Below, in pieces: positions 1 through 6,113 of a stretch of DNA of 10,055 nt. How positions within the stretch are numbered: position 1 is the first letter of the stretch; each line of letters begins with the position of its first letter. The stretch lies in contig CALBQG010000072.1 of assembly GCA_937899435.1 (NCBI GenBank), positions 1 to 10,055 of the forward strand, read 5' to 3'. Made by a program: the position numbers and the translations under genes. Below the pieces are notes generated by a model that saw nothing but the letters and a program-made list of their open reading frames with translations, had not been told where the DNA came from and searched no databases. The stretch is from UBA11540 sp003445125 (GTDB taxonomy: Bacteria > Bacillota > Clostridia > Oscillospirales > Ruminococcaceae).

Positions 1-2366
1 TCGGCAATCTGGGAGAAGAGGTTATCCAGCGTAACCTTCTGGTACGCTTTGAACTGTTCTTCCTTCGCTTCGTGCTTTCTCTGCGCCACCAGCTCGCGCG
101 CCAGTTTCTCGTCCTCGACCGCGTTAAACACGTCGCCCGCGCTGGGGACTTCGGTCAGACCGGTGATCTCCACGGGAATGGACGGTCCGGCTTCGCTCAC
201 GCGCTTGCCCTTATCGTCGGTCATCACACGCACACGTCCGACACAGGTGCCGGCAATAATCACGTCGCCGGTATGCAGGGTACCGTTCTGCACCAGCACG
301 GTGGCAACCGGTCCTCTGCCCTTGTCCAGCTTCGCCTCGATGACCGTTCCTTTGGCAAGGCGGTTCGGGTTGGCTTTCAGCTCCTTGACCTCGGCAACCA
401 GCTGCACAGTCTCCAACAGCTGCTGGATTCCCTCGCCGGTTTTTGCGGAAACGGGCACACAGATGACGTTGCCGCCCCATTCCTCGGGAACCAGTTCGTA
501 TTCGGTGAGCTGCTGCTTCACGCGGTCGGGGTTGGCTTCGGGTTTATCCATTTTATTGATCGCCACAATGATATCCACACCCGCCGCTTTGGCATGGTTG
601 ATTGCCTCGACGGTCTGGGGCATGATGCCGTCATCGGCGGCAACCACCAGGATGGCAATATCCGTGACCTGCGCGCCGCGCGCACGCATCGATGTGAAGG
701 CGGCGTGACCGGGGGTGTCCAGGAAGGTGATCGGTTTGCCCAGTGCTTCTACGGTATATGCACCGATATGCTGGGTGATACCGCCCGCCTCGGTGGAGGT
801 AACGCTGGTGTGACGGATTGCGTCCAGAAGAGACGTCTTTCCGTGATCGACGTGTCCCATGACGACTACGATCGGGCAGCGCTCCACGAGATCCTCGGCG
901 TTGTCCTCGGTGGCATCAATCAGACGATCTTCGATCGTCACGACCACTTCTTTTTCCACATTCGCGCCCATATCCATGGCGACGAGCGCGGCGGTATCGT
1001 AATCGATTGTCTGCGACACCGACGCCATCACGCCCATGCCCATGAGCTTTTTAATGACCTCGGAGGCAGTGACCTTCATCGCGGACGCCAGCTCGCCGAC
1101 GGTGATCTCGTCGCCGATGACCACTTTGATCGGCTTCGCCTTGGCACGCTCCGCCTGAATCCGTTTCAGACGCTCCGCCTCAGACTCCTTGCGGGACATA
1201 TGCTGACGGCGCTGTGCGGATTTCTGATTGATTTTCTGCTTCTGCTGGGAAAACTCGTTGTCGGAACGCTTGGTGGAGGCAATCTGCTCGTACTTTTCGT
1301 TATAACGGTCCAGGTTGACGTCCACGGTGCGGGTGTCGATCGTTTTCATCTCGACCGGTCCGCGCGTGCCGCCGTTGTTATTATTATGTGCCGATTTTTG
1401 CTTCTGCACCGGTGCGGCGGAAGGCATATTGACATTGATATTGACCTTCGGCGCGGCAGGGGTCGGCGCCGCCACATTGGAGGAAGCGGCGGGACGGTCG
1501 CCGCGGTTAAAGGCGGGTTTTCCGTCACGATTGAAGCCCGGTTTGCCGTCACGGTTAAAGCCGGGTTTGCCGTCACGGTTGAAGGGGGGCTTGCCGTCGC
1601 GGTTGAAGCTGCCGTTATTATTGTCGCGATTAAAGCCGCCGTTATTCGGACGGTTATCGCGGTTAAATCCGTTATTCGGGCGATTGTCGCGATTGAAGCC
1701 GCCGTTCGGACGGTTGTCGCGATTGAACGCAGGTCGCGCGTCCTGAGCCGGTTTCGCCTCGGTCTTCGGTGCGGGCTTCTCGGCGGTTTTTTCTGCCGGT
1801 TTTTCGGCAGGTTTCGCCTCGGCTGCCGCGGCGGGCTTTTCGGCGGGTTTCTCCGCCGGCGCTTCCGGCTTCTTCTCCCCGGGCATACGAATCTCAAGCG
1901 GTTTTTCTCCGGGCATACGGATATTGAGCTTCTTTTCTGCGGGCGCGGAAGTTTCCGGCGCTTTTTCACCCGGCATACGGATCTGCGGCTTCGCGTTCTC
2001 CGTTTTCGTTTCGACCGGCTTTTCCTCGGTCTTTGCCGCAGGTTTTTCCACGGGCTTTTCCGCCGGTTTTTCGACCGGTTTTTCCTCGGGCTTTTTCTCC
2101 TCTTTCGGCTGTTCGGCGGGTTTCTCCGCTTTCTTCGGCGCTTCCTCTTTTTTCGCCGAAGTCATTTTCGCCGTCTCGGCAAAATATTCCTTGAAATCCT
2201 TCACCGAGGTTTCCTGCGTCAACGACTCGAACACAAAGTCCAGTTCGTCGTCCGCAAGAGAAGCGGAAGATTTTTTCGGCTCTCCGGGCAGTTTCTCCAG
2301 CACTTCCAGCAGGTCTTTGCTCTTTTTATCAAAATTCTTCGCAAGGTCTGTCACCTTAATTTTCAT
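1..2366 (-). CDS. infB: translation initiation factor IF-2 (C-terminus cut by window edge)
   Basis: IF-2 is the GTPase that places initiator fMet-tRNA on the 30S subunit and promotes subunit joining. The visible 788 codons start with MKIKVTDLAK. A lysine/proline/alanine-rich disordered region (about 50-210) and an FNRD repeat array (214-293) follow. Next comes an IF2_N-type module (about 411-470, VIGDEITVGELASAMKV). The GTPase domain has G1 GHVDHGKT at 504-511, a GGITQHIGAY switch segment, G3 DTPGH at 550-554, G4 NKMD at 604-607 and SAKTGEG at 640-646. The G1 to G4 spacing of 100 residues equals that of E. coli IF2. A domain II beta-barrel follows, and the window ends at the beginning of the C-terminal domains (DNLFSQIA). 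The ATG at 2366 has AAGGAGGA just upstream, overlapping the ylxQ stop. It is the last visible gene of the rimP-nusA-ylxR-ylxQ-infB operon. rbfA would be expected next, outside the window. Confidence 0.97.
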   Translation of the reverse strand, partial: MKIKVTDLAKNFDKKSKDLLEVLEKLPGEPKKSSASLADDELDFVFESLTQETSVKDFKEYFAETAKMTSAKKEEAPKKAEKPAEQPKEEKKPEEKPVEKPAEKPVEKPAAKTEEKPVETKTENAKPQIRMPGEKAPETSAPAEKKLNIRMPGEKPLEIRMPGEKKPEAPAEKPAEKPAAAAEAKPAEKPAEKTAEKPAPKTEAKPAQDARPAFNRDNRPNGGFNRDNRPNNGFNRDNRPNNGGFNRDNNNGSFNRDGKPPFNRDGKPGFNRDGKPGFNRDGKPAFNRGDRPAASSNVAAPTPAAPKVNINVNMPSAAPVQKQKSAHNNNNGGTRGPVEMKTIDTRTVDVNLDRYNEKYEQIASTKRSDNEFSQQKQKINQKSAQRRQHMSRKESEAERLKRIQAERAKAKPIKVVIGDEITVGELASAMKVTASEVIKKLMGMGVMASVSQTIDYDTAALVAMDMGANVEKEVVVTIEDRLIDATEDNAEDLVERCPIVVVMGHVDHGKTSLLDAIRHTSVTSTEAGGITQHIGAYTVEALGKPITFLDTPGHAAFTSMRARGAQVTDIAILVVAADDGIMPQTVEAINHAKAAGVDIIVAINKMDKPEANPDRVKQQLTEYELVPEEWGGNVICVPVSAKTGEGIQQLLETVQLVAEVKELKANPNRLAKGTVIEAKLDKGRGPVATVLVQNGTLHTGDVIIAGTCVGRVRVMTDDKGKRVSEAGPSIPVEITGLTEVPSAGDVFNAVEDEKLARELVAQRKHEAKEEQFKAYQKVTLDNLFSQIA
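1488..1727 (-). repeat. FNRD tandem repeat array inside infB
   Basis: This is an in-frame array of nine imperfect units covering IF-2 residues 214-293. The first units are FNRDNRPNGG, FNRDNRPNNG, FNRDNRPNNGG and FNRDNNNGS (9-11 residues). Then come four 8-residue units of the form FNRDGKPx and a last one reading FNRGDRPA. The unit type switches from Asn-rich to Gly-Lys-Pro-rich within the array, and unit DNA copies differ mainly at third codon positions. It lies in the poorly conserved linker before the IF2_N module. Such Arg/Asn/Gly-rich linkers are probably disordered and may contact RNA; that role is inference. Confidence 0.9.
1872..1982 (-). repeat. three IRMPGEK repeats inside infB
   Basis: The seven-residue motif IRMPGEK occurs exactly three times in IF-2, at residues 129-135, 149-155 and 159-165. 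The corresponding DNA copies lie at 1962-1982, 1902-1922 and 1872-1892. Between and around them are AEKPAEKP-like low-complexity segments. The motif stands out because its Ile/Met/Arg composition differs from the surrounding Lys/Glu/Pro/Ala stretch, so it may be a short linear motif. Function is unknown to me. Confidence 0.85.
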
Positions 2367-2382
2367 ACTCTGATCGTCCTCC

Positions 2383-2700
2383 TTAAAGCGTTTGCTCAAC
2401 GATGATGCCGTTTATTTTCTTTGCCAGATTTTTTTCTGTCACACACAGCACTCCGTTGAGTCTGCCTGTGATGCTGCCGATCTGCGGCATGGTCATCGGT
2501 AATCCGTACAGCGCCGCGCCGTATTTCTCCGTCAAAAACCGCATTTCCTTGGCGGTTTTTTCCGAAACGTCGCTTGCGATATACACCGAGACGTCCGCGT
2601 TCTTTGTGAGTTGTTCCTTCACCGCGTCGAACCCGCAGATCAGTTTTCCCGCCTTGCGGGACAAGGACAACATGCCCAGTATCCGTTCACTTTTTTCCAA
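2383..2700 (-). CDS. ylxQ: YlxQ-type L7Ae-fold RNA-binding protein
   Basis: This is a 105-residue protein of the L7Ae/L30e/S12e/Gadd45 superfamily, annotated in Bacillota as YlxQ or a ribosomal L7Ae-like protein and expected to bind kink-turn-like RNA. The N-terminal segment LGMLSLSRKAGKLICGFDAV matches the family pattern of a helix followed by a basic G-x(2)-G-x-D turn. Next come a beta-strand (VSVYIASDVS) and the helix AKEMRFLTEKYGAAL. The late segment GSITGRLNGVLCVTEKNLAKKI ends the single compact domain. The start codon is TTG (2700-2698), chosen because GGAGG lies about 6 bases upstream and the family N-terminus fits. The gene overlaps the ylxR end by 14 bases, which suggests translational coupling. 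Its stop codon lies within the infB Shine-Dalgarno region. Confidence 0.88.
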   Translation of the reverse strand: MEKSERILGMLSLSRKAGKLICGFDAVKEQLTKNADVSVYIASDVSEKTAKEMRFLTEKYGAALYGLPMTMPQIGSITGRLNGVLCVTEKNLAKKINGIIVEQTL

Positions 2701-2953
2701 GCTGTTCCTCCAGACTCCGGTACACCTCTTCCGGAACGGTGCATTGCAGGGTACGATCCAGCCGACGGGATTTGACTGCCTTTTTCAGGCATTCGGCATC
2801 GGGGCAGAGATATGCCCCGCGTCCCGACTTCTTTCCCGTTTCATCCAGCGAAATCTCCCCTTCGGGTGAACGCACCACGCGGATCAGTTCTTTTTTCGGT
2901 TTCATTTGCGAACAGCCGGTACACATCCGCATCGGGATCTTCTTCACAGTCAT
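2687..2953 (-). CDS. ylxR: YlxR family RNA-binding protein (DUF448)
   Basis: This is a small basic protein of 88 residues. It shows the YlxR hallmarks: RMCTGC at residues 9-14, then the KKELIRVVR strand (20-28) and the GRGAYLC motif at 44-50. Cysteines 11, 14, 50 and 55 could form a metal-site-like cluster, although not all are conserved in the family. In Bacillota the protein binds RNA and has been reported to modulate RNase P (name RnpM). It lies between nusA (23-base gap) and ylxQ (14-base overlap), its standard place. The ATG at 2953 is preceded only by a weak GGTGGTG, so expression may depend partly on coupling to nusA translation. Confidence 0.93.
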   Translation of the reverse strand: MTVKKIPMRMCTGCSQMKPKKELIRVVRSPEGEISLDETGKKSGRGAYLCPDAECLKKAVKSRRLDRTLQCTVPEEVYRSLEEQLGKK

Positions 2954-2976
2954 CCAAACACCACCGATTTTCCGAA

Positions 2977-4017
2977 TTATTCCCCAAACGCGCTGAGCGG
3001 TTTGATATCGATTTTCCAGCCGGTCAGCTTCGCGGCAAGGCGCGCGTTCTGTCCTTTATTGCCGATTGCCAGCGACAGCTGGTCGTCCGGCACCACCACG
3101 CGGCAGGCGCGGTTTTCTTCGTCTACAATATCCACGCGGATGATCTCCGACGGCGACAGCGCCGCTTTGATGAATTCTGCGGGATCGTCGCTGTATTTCA
3201 CCACGTCGATCTTCTCGTCGTTGAGTTCGCTGACGACGACTTCCACACGCGATCCGCGGTGTCCGATGCAGGCGCCCACGGCGTCCACGTTCTCGTCATG
3301 GCTCATAACGGCGATTTTGGTGCGCGAACCGGGTTCGCGGGCGATGGATTTGATCTCCACCGTACCGTCGTACACTTCCGGCACTTCCAGTTCAAACAGG
3401 CGTTTGACGAGTCCCGGATGCGTGCGGGAAATTTTCGGCTCACGCGTCGGATCCGACGCATCCACCACATACACTTTGATGATATCGCCGTCCTCCAGCT
3501 TTTCGGTCGGCACCTGCTCGCTCTTGGGAAGCAGAATCTCGGAGTTATCGATCTTCACAATCACATTGCCGTGACGGATATCGGTTCTGGTGACCTCCGC
3601 GGTGACCAGCTCATGCTCCTTGGCACGGAATTTCATGCTGATATGTTCCCGCTCGGCTTCCTTGATTCCCTGGCGGATGACCTGTTTTGCGGTCTGTGCG
3701 GCGATTCTTCCGAACTGCTTGGTTTCCAGCTTGATTTCCACATTGTCGCCCATCACGGCACGCTTGGAATAGGTCTTGGCTTCGTCAAGCGTCATCTCGG
3801 TTTCGGGGTTCTCGACATTCTCCACCACCGTTTTGACGATTGCCACCTTGAATTTCGCAGTCTCGGGATCGATATCCACAATGATATTGGCATTTTGTCC
3901 GTAATCACGCTTGACCGCAATCACGATTGCCGCCTTGATCTTCTCCAGAAGATAATTCATCGGGACGCCTTTTTCCTTCTCCAGCAGCGCAAGCGCCTCA
4001 AAAAACTCCTTATTCAT
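2977..4017 (-). CDS. nusA: transcription termination/antitermination factor NusA
   Basis: NusA binds RNA polymerase and nascent RNA, and controls pausing, hairpin-dependent termination and antitermination. The 346-residue product shows the RNAP-binding N-terminal domain (1-130, MNKEFFEALALLEKEKGV), an S1 domain (about 135-200), KH1 with GHRG at 252-255 and KH2 with GNKG at 319-322, followed by QNARLAAKLTGWKIDI. It ends shortly after KH2, so it lacks the acidic repeats of E. coli NusA, as is usual in Bacillota. The reading frame is open further upstream to 4083. I chose the ATG at 4017 because family members begin with MNKEFF and GGAGGA lies 10 bases before it. The start overlaps the rimP end by 8 bases. 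It is probably autoregulated through the rimP leader. Confidence 0.95.
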   Translation of the reverse strand: MNKEFFEALALLEKEKGVPMNYLLEKIKAAIVIAVKRDYGQNANIIVDIDPETAKFKVAIVKTVVENVENPETEMTLDEAKTYSKRAVMGDNVEIKLETKQFGRIAAQTAKQVIRQGIKEAEREHISMKFRAKEHELVTAEVTRTDIRHGNVIVKIDNSEILLPKSEQVPTEKLEDGDIIKVYVVDASDPTREPKISRTHPGLVKRLFELEVPEVYDGTVEIKSIAREPGSRTKIAVMSHDENVDAVGACIGHRGSRVEVVVSELNDEKIDVVKYSDDPAEFIKAALSPSEIIRVDIVDEENRACRVVVPDDQLSLAIGNKGQNARLAAKLTGWKIDIKPLSAFGE

Positions 4018-4504
4018 TTTCCGTTTGTCCTCCGTATTCATAATGGTCAACCACCCGCACAAACGACGTTTCGTTTGTCTCAAAGGTGATCTCGGTGTCT
4101 TCGGTCGGTCGGATGGTGACCGTGCCGTTGTCGTACGATGTCAGAACGCCGTAAAAATCGCGCTCGCCGTCCACGGCGCGGATGAACCGCACCCATACCT
4201 CCTGTCCGAGGAACTGCTCGAAATGCTCTTTCTTCAGAAGCTCCCGCTCGATTCCCGGCGAGGAAACCTCCAGGCAGTAGCTCGTATCGATCGGATCGGC
4301 TTCATCCAGCAGTTTATCCAGTTTTCGGCTGACGCGTTCGCAGTCGTCGATATTCACGCCGCCGTCCTTATCGATCACAATGCGCAGATACCACCCCGCG
4401 CCTTCCTTCTCAAACCGCACATCCCACAGCCGCACGCCGCATTCCGCGGCGACGGGAGCGGCAAGCTCGGTGACGGTTGCCACGGTGTTTTTGCCTTTTG
4501 CCAT
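4010..4504 (-). CDS. rimP: ribosome maturation factor RimP
   Basis: RimP (YlxS) helps assemble the 30S ribosomal subunit. The 164-residue product has the usual family length and two domains. The N-terminal alpha/beta domain includes LRIVIDKDGGVNIDDCERVSR (40-60). The signature LEVSSPGIERELL spans 78-90. The C-terminal SH3-like barrel (about 95-155) contains FYGVLTSYDNGTVTI. The ATG at 4504 follows AGAGAGGG at a good distance. It is the first gene of the operon, and its last codons overlap the nusA start. The leader between promoter and start holds an attenuator-like hairpin. Confidence 0.95.
   Translation of the reverse strand: MAKGKNTVATVTELAAPVAAECGVRLWDVRFEKEGAGWYLRIVIDKDGGVNIDDCERVSRKLDKLLDEADPIDTSYCLEVSSPGIERELLKKEHFEQFLGQEVWVRFIRAVDGERDFYGVLTSYDNGTVTIRPTEDTEITFETNETSFVRVVDHYEYGGQTENE
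4028..4033 (-). promoter_or_regulatory. nusA Shine-Dalgarno inside rimP end
   Basis: GGAGGA lies 10 bases upstream of the ATG at 4017 and inside the last codons of rimP. It decides the nusA start at 4017 over the in-frame upstream candidates near 4083 and 4041. It also makes rimP-nusA translational coupling likely. Confidence 0.75.
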
Positions 4505-4524
4505 ACGCTACCCTCTCTTAACAT

Positions 4525-4553
4525 AAACAAAAGAGCAGGTCGCCCTACTCTTT
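4525..4553 (-). terminator. attenuator-like hairpin in the rimP-nusA leader
   Basis: On the minus-strand transcript AAAGAGUAGG pairs with CCUGCUCUUU, a continuous 10-bp stem including one U-G wobble. It closes on a GCGA (GNRA-class) tetraloop. Only four pairs are G-C, so the stem is weak. UUUUGUUU follows, a U-tract interrupted by one G. The element lies between the predicted start of transcription (about 4569) and the rimP ATG. Weak stems with interrupted U-tracts characterise NusA-dependent terminators. In Bacillus subtilis the nusA operon is reported to be autoregulated by attenuation. Its presence is seen; its function is inferred. Confidence 0.55.
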
Positions 4554-4575
4554 AGTCAATACATATTCTTCTTAT

Positions 4576-4603
4576 ATTATACCACGTTTTTTGCCGATTG
4601 CAA
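4576..4603 (-). promoter_or_regulatory. extended -10 promoter of the rimP-nusA-infB operon
   Basis: On the minus strand TTGCAA (4603-4598) is followed after 16 bases by a perfect TATAAT (4581-4576). TGG comes immediately before it, giving an extended -10 (TGnTATAAT). This suggests a housekeeping sigma-A promoter with transcription starting near 4569 and a leader of about 65 nt. The -35 box matches TTGACA at four of six positions. The promoter begins only nine bases after the stop of the upstream YesL-like gene, and no intrinsic terminator is evident there, so some read-through from that gene is possible. Confidence 0.75.
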
Positions 4604-4611
4604 GAGTTTTT

Positions 4612-5415
4612 TTAATTTTTTTCATCTTTTCCCGTCTGATCCTCGAAAATTGCTTCCTCGGTCGGCGTTTTTCTCTCGTCGGCATGTTCTTCATAGTACG
4701 GATCGGTGACATATTTGGTAATATACGGGTACGAATTGAACGCCACCGCCAATCCGGGAAGCGACGCGCCGTAAAGCACCAGCAGAATCACGGACAACGG
4801 ATAGAGCGACACATACAGAAACATCGGAAGCAGAAACAGCGCCAGCAGTCCGATCATCGAAAGCGCCGTGAGAATATTTGTTTTCAGCGCGACCAGACTT
4901 AAAATAAACGCGTTTTTCATCAGCGGTTTGAATTTCAGATTGCAGGTCACCATCAGCAGGTACACGTAAAACGACATGAACAGCAGGATGAAGAACACGC
5001 CGAACAGCACGATCATCGCAATCATCGCCAGCGTTTTCATTTCCGCCCGCTCCGCCGCCATCTGACTGTAAAACCACACGCCGAACAGATCCACCGCAAA
5101 CAGCAGAGTGAACAGCAGTCCCACGGGGAACGCCTGTTTGAAATTTTTTCGGAAGCCGTCGAAGAAATCCGAGGATTCAAACGTCGGCTGCTCGTTTGCC
5201 ATATTCCGCAGCACCAGCATCAGCCCCGCCGTCGCCGGTCCGATCGTGACCAGCGGCAGACAGCACACCAGATACAGCACATTGATCAGGATCAGTTTTC
5301 CCTTTTTGCGCCAAAAAATCTCCCAGAACGCAAAAAAGCGTTTTTTCTTCGCGCCGTTTTTATTGACGCCCGGTCCTTCCTTCGTGAAATCTCCGATGCC
5401 CAAAAATCCTGCCAT
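4612..5415 (-). CDS. YesL/DUF624 family multi-pass membrane protein
   Basis: This is a 267-residue integral membrane protein. After a charged N-terminus (KKKRFF at 23-28) it has the DUF624 signature: a first span (about 40-58) ending in CCLPLVTIGPATAGL (51-65), and then DFFDGFRKNFKQAF (83-96). Further spans lie at about 97-115, 128-157, 178-200 and 203-222. A hydrophilic acidic tail (239-267) follows. Relatives such as B. subtilis YesL lie next to carbohydrate-use genes, but their biochemical role is not established. The ATG at 5415 has AAGGAG seven bases upstream. The preceding gene stops 13 bases before it, so the two are probably cotranscribed. The proximity to the divergent sugar transporter is suggestive only. 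Confidence 0.85.
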   Translation of the reverse strand: MAGFLGIGDFTKEGPGVNKNGAKKKRFFAFWEIFWRKKGKLILINVLYLVCCLPLVTIGPATAGLMLVLRNMANEQPTFESSDFFDGFRKNFKQAFPVGLLFTLLFAVDLFGVWFYSQMAAERAEMKTLAMIAMIVLFGVFFILLFMSFYVYLLMVTCNLKFKPLMKNAFILSLVALKTNILTALSMIGLLALFLLPMFLYVSLYPLSVILLVLYGASLPGLAVAFNSYPYITKYVTDPYYEEHADERKTPTEEAIFEDQTGKDEKN

Positions 5416-5428
5416 ACCGTTCTCCTTT

Positions 5429-5986
5429 TCAGGCGGTCTTTCCCGCCAAAACCGAAAGCATTGTGTCGAACAATGCGTTTATTAACAGTATAACAGCAAA
5501 TACGAGAAATTTCAAACAATATTTTTTCACGCGCCCCGAAAAATTTTCTCCGCTGCCCGTCTTTCCCGCCGCTTTCAGAAACGCGCAGGACATGAGAAGC
5601 GCTTCTTTTCCCGCATACAGCAGCACAAAGCACGTCCCCGCCGCGCCCGCCGACAGTTTCAGAAATTCCGACAGCACGCTTTCGCCCGCACGGCAAAGAT
5701 ACGCGCCCGTCACGCCGAGTCCCAGTCCGTGAAACAGCATCATCGGAAACACAAACACCGGCGCGGCACACCCCAGACCGAGTATGAACAGCGCCGCCAG
5801 CAGCAGCACGTCCGACGAGAGTGCCGAAAAAAAGTGTGCCCAGACGCTTGTCTGTTCGGCACCGTGCCAAAGTGCCGCCAACAGCTTTTCCGACACCCGA
5901 CCCACGCTCAGCGCGCCCAGAAGAATCCCCGAAAGCAGAAACAGCATCAGCGAAAAAAGCAGTTTGTCCTTTGTTTTGTCCGGCAT
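5429..5986 (-). CDS. SpoIIM-like membrane protein
   Basis: This is a 185-residue multi-pass membrane protein that I read as a distant relative of stage II sporulation protein M (SpoIIM/DUF95). Predicted spans lie at about 9-27, 58-73, 74-97 (APVFVFPMMLFHGLGLGVTGAYL), 107-137 and 158-180. The central segment, a Pro-containing span followed by F-x-G-x-G-x-G, is the main reason for the family call. SpoIIM itself works with SpoIID/SpoIIP in engulfment, but no spoIID or spoIIP is nearby, so a sporulation role is unproven. The open frame extends to 6187. The ATG at 5986 is preferred because GGGG lies eight bases upstream and longer versions would overlap mglB and its upstream region. A generic uncharacterised membrane protein is the alternative. 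Confidence 0.55.
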   Translation of the reverse strand: MPDKTKDKLLFSLMLFLLSGILLGALSVGRVSEKLLAALWHGAEQTSVWAHFFSALSSDVLLLAALFILGLGCAAPVFVFPMMLFHGLGLGVTGAYLCRAGESVLSEFLKLSAGAAGTCFVLLYAGKEALLMSCAFLKAAGKTGSGENFSGRVKKYCLKFLVFAVILLINALFDTMLSVLAGKTA

Positions 5987-6113
5987 TTTCCCGTCCCCAT
6001 TCCTTTTGCATTTCATTGCATCGTATGCCGCCGTTTTCCGCTTTATGCGGAAAAAGTTGACAGGTGTATTCTTTTTTGCACGGAACACAATGTAAACAAA
6101 AGGAGATGCGTTT
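5987..6113. promoter_or_regulatory. divergent control region between SpoIIM-like gene and mglB
   Basis: This 127-bp region must hold promoters for both directions. It contains a perfect 8-bp inverted repeat, TTTTCCGC (6034-6041) and GCGGAAAA (6047-6054), around a 5-base spacer. A consensus -35 hexamer TTGACA follows at 6057-6062 on the plus strand. No good -10 lies 16-18 bases downstream; TGTAAA at 6091-6096 and CACAAT at 6086-6091 are too far. TTGCA occurs twice, 10 bp apart (6006-6010 and 6016-6020). The inverted repeat could be an operator for a sugar-responsive regulator, since it lies where a repressor or activator of mgl would bind. No convincing minus-strand promoter is visible. Confidence 0.4.

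Noticed and set aside
72..2405. 777-codon open frame on the plus strand opposite infB
   Set aside because: It lies antisense to a certain IF-2 gene and its translation is His/Arg/Phe-rich low-complexity sequence mirroring the repeats. Its length follows from the codon bias of infB.
4018..4083. Upstream start for nusA giving 368 residues
   Set aside because: It would overlap rimP much further and add residues absent from NusA proteins. The ATG at 4017 has a good Shine-Dalgarno and the standard MNKEFF beginning.
2812..4089. 425-codon open frame on the plus strand opposite nusA and ylxR
   Set aside because: It is antisense to well-supported nusA/ylxR, has no recognisable domain or ribosome binding site, and is explained by codon composition.
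4591..4603. TTGC-AATCG-GCAA small hairpin as terminator of the YesL-like gene
   Set aside because: The stem is only four base pairs and overlaps the -35 of the rimP promoter. It is too weak to call.
6091..6104. Possible catabolite-repression (cre) half-site TGTAAAC before mglB
   Set aside because: Only the left half fits the cre consensus. The right half (AAAAGG) does not complete the palindrome, so the match is not supported.
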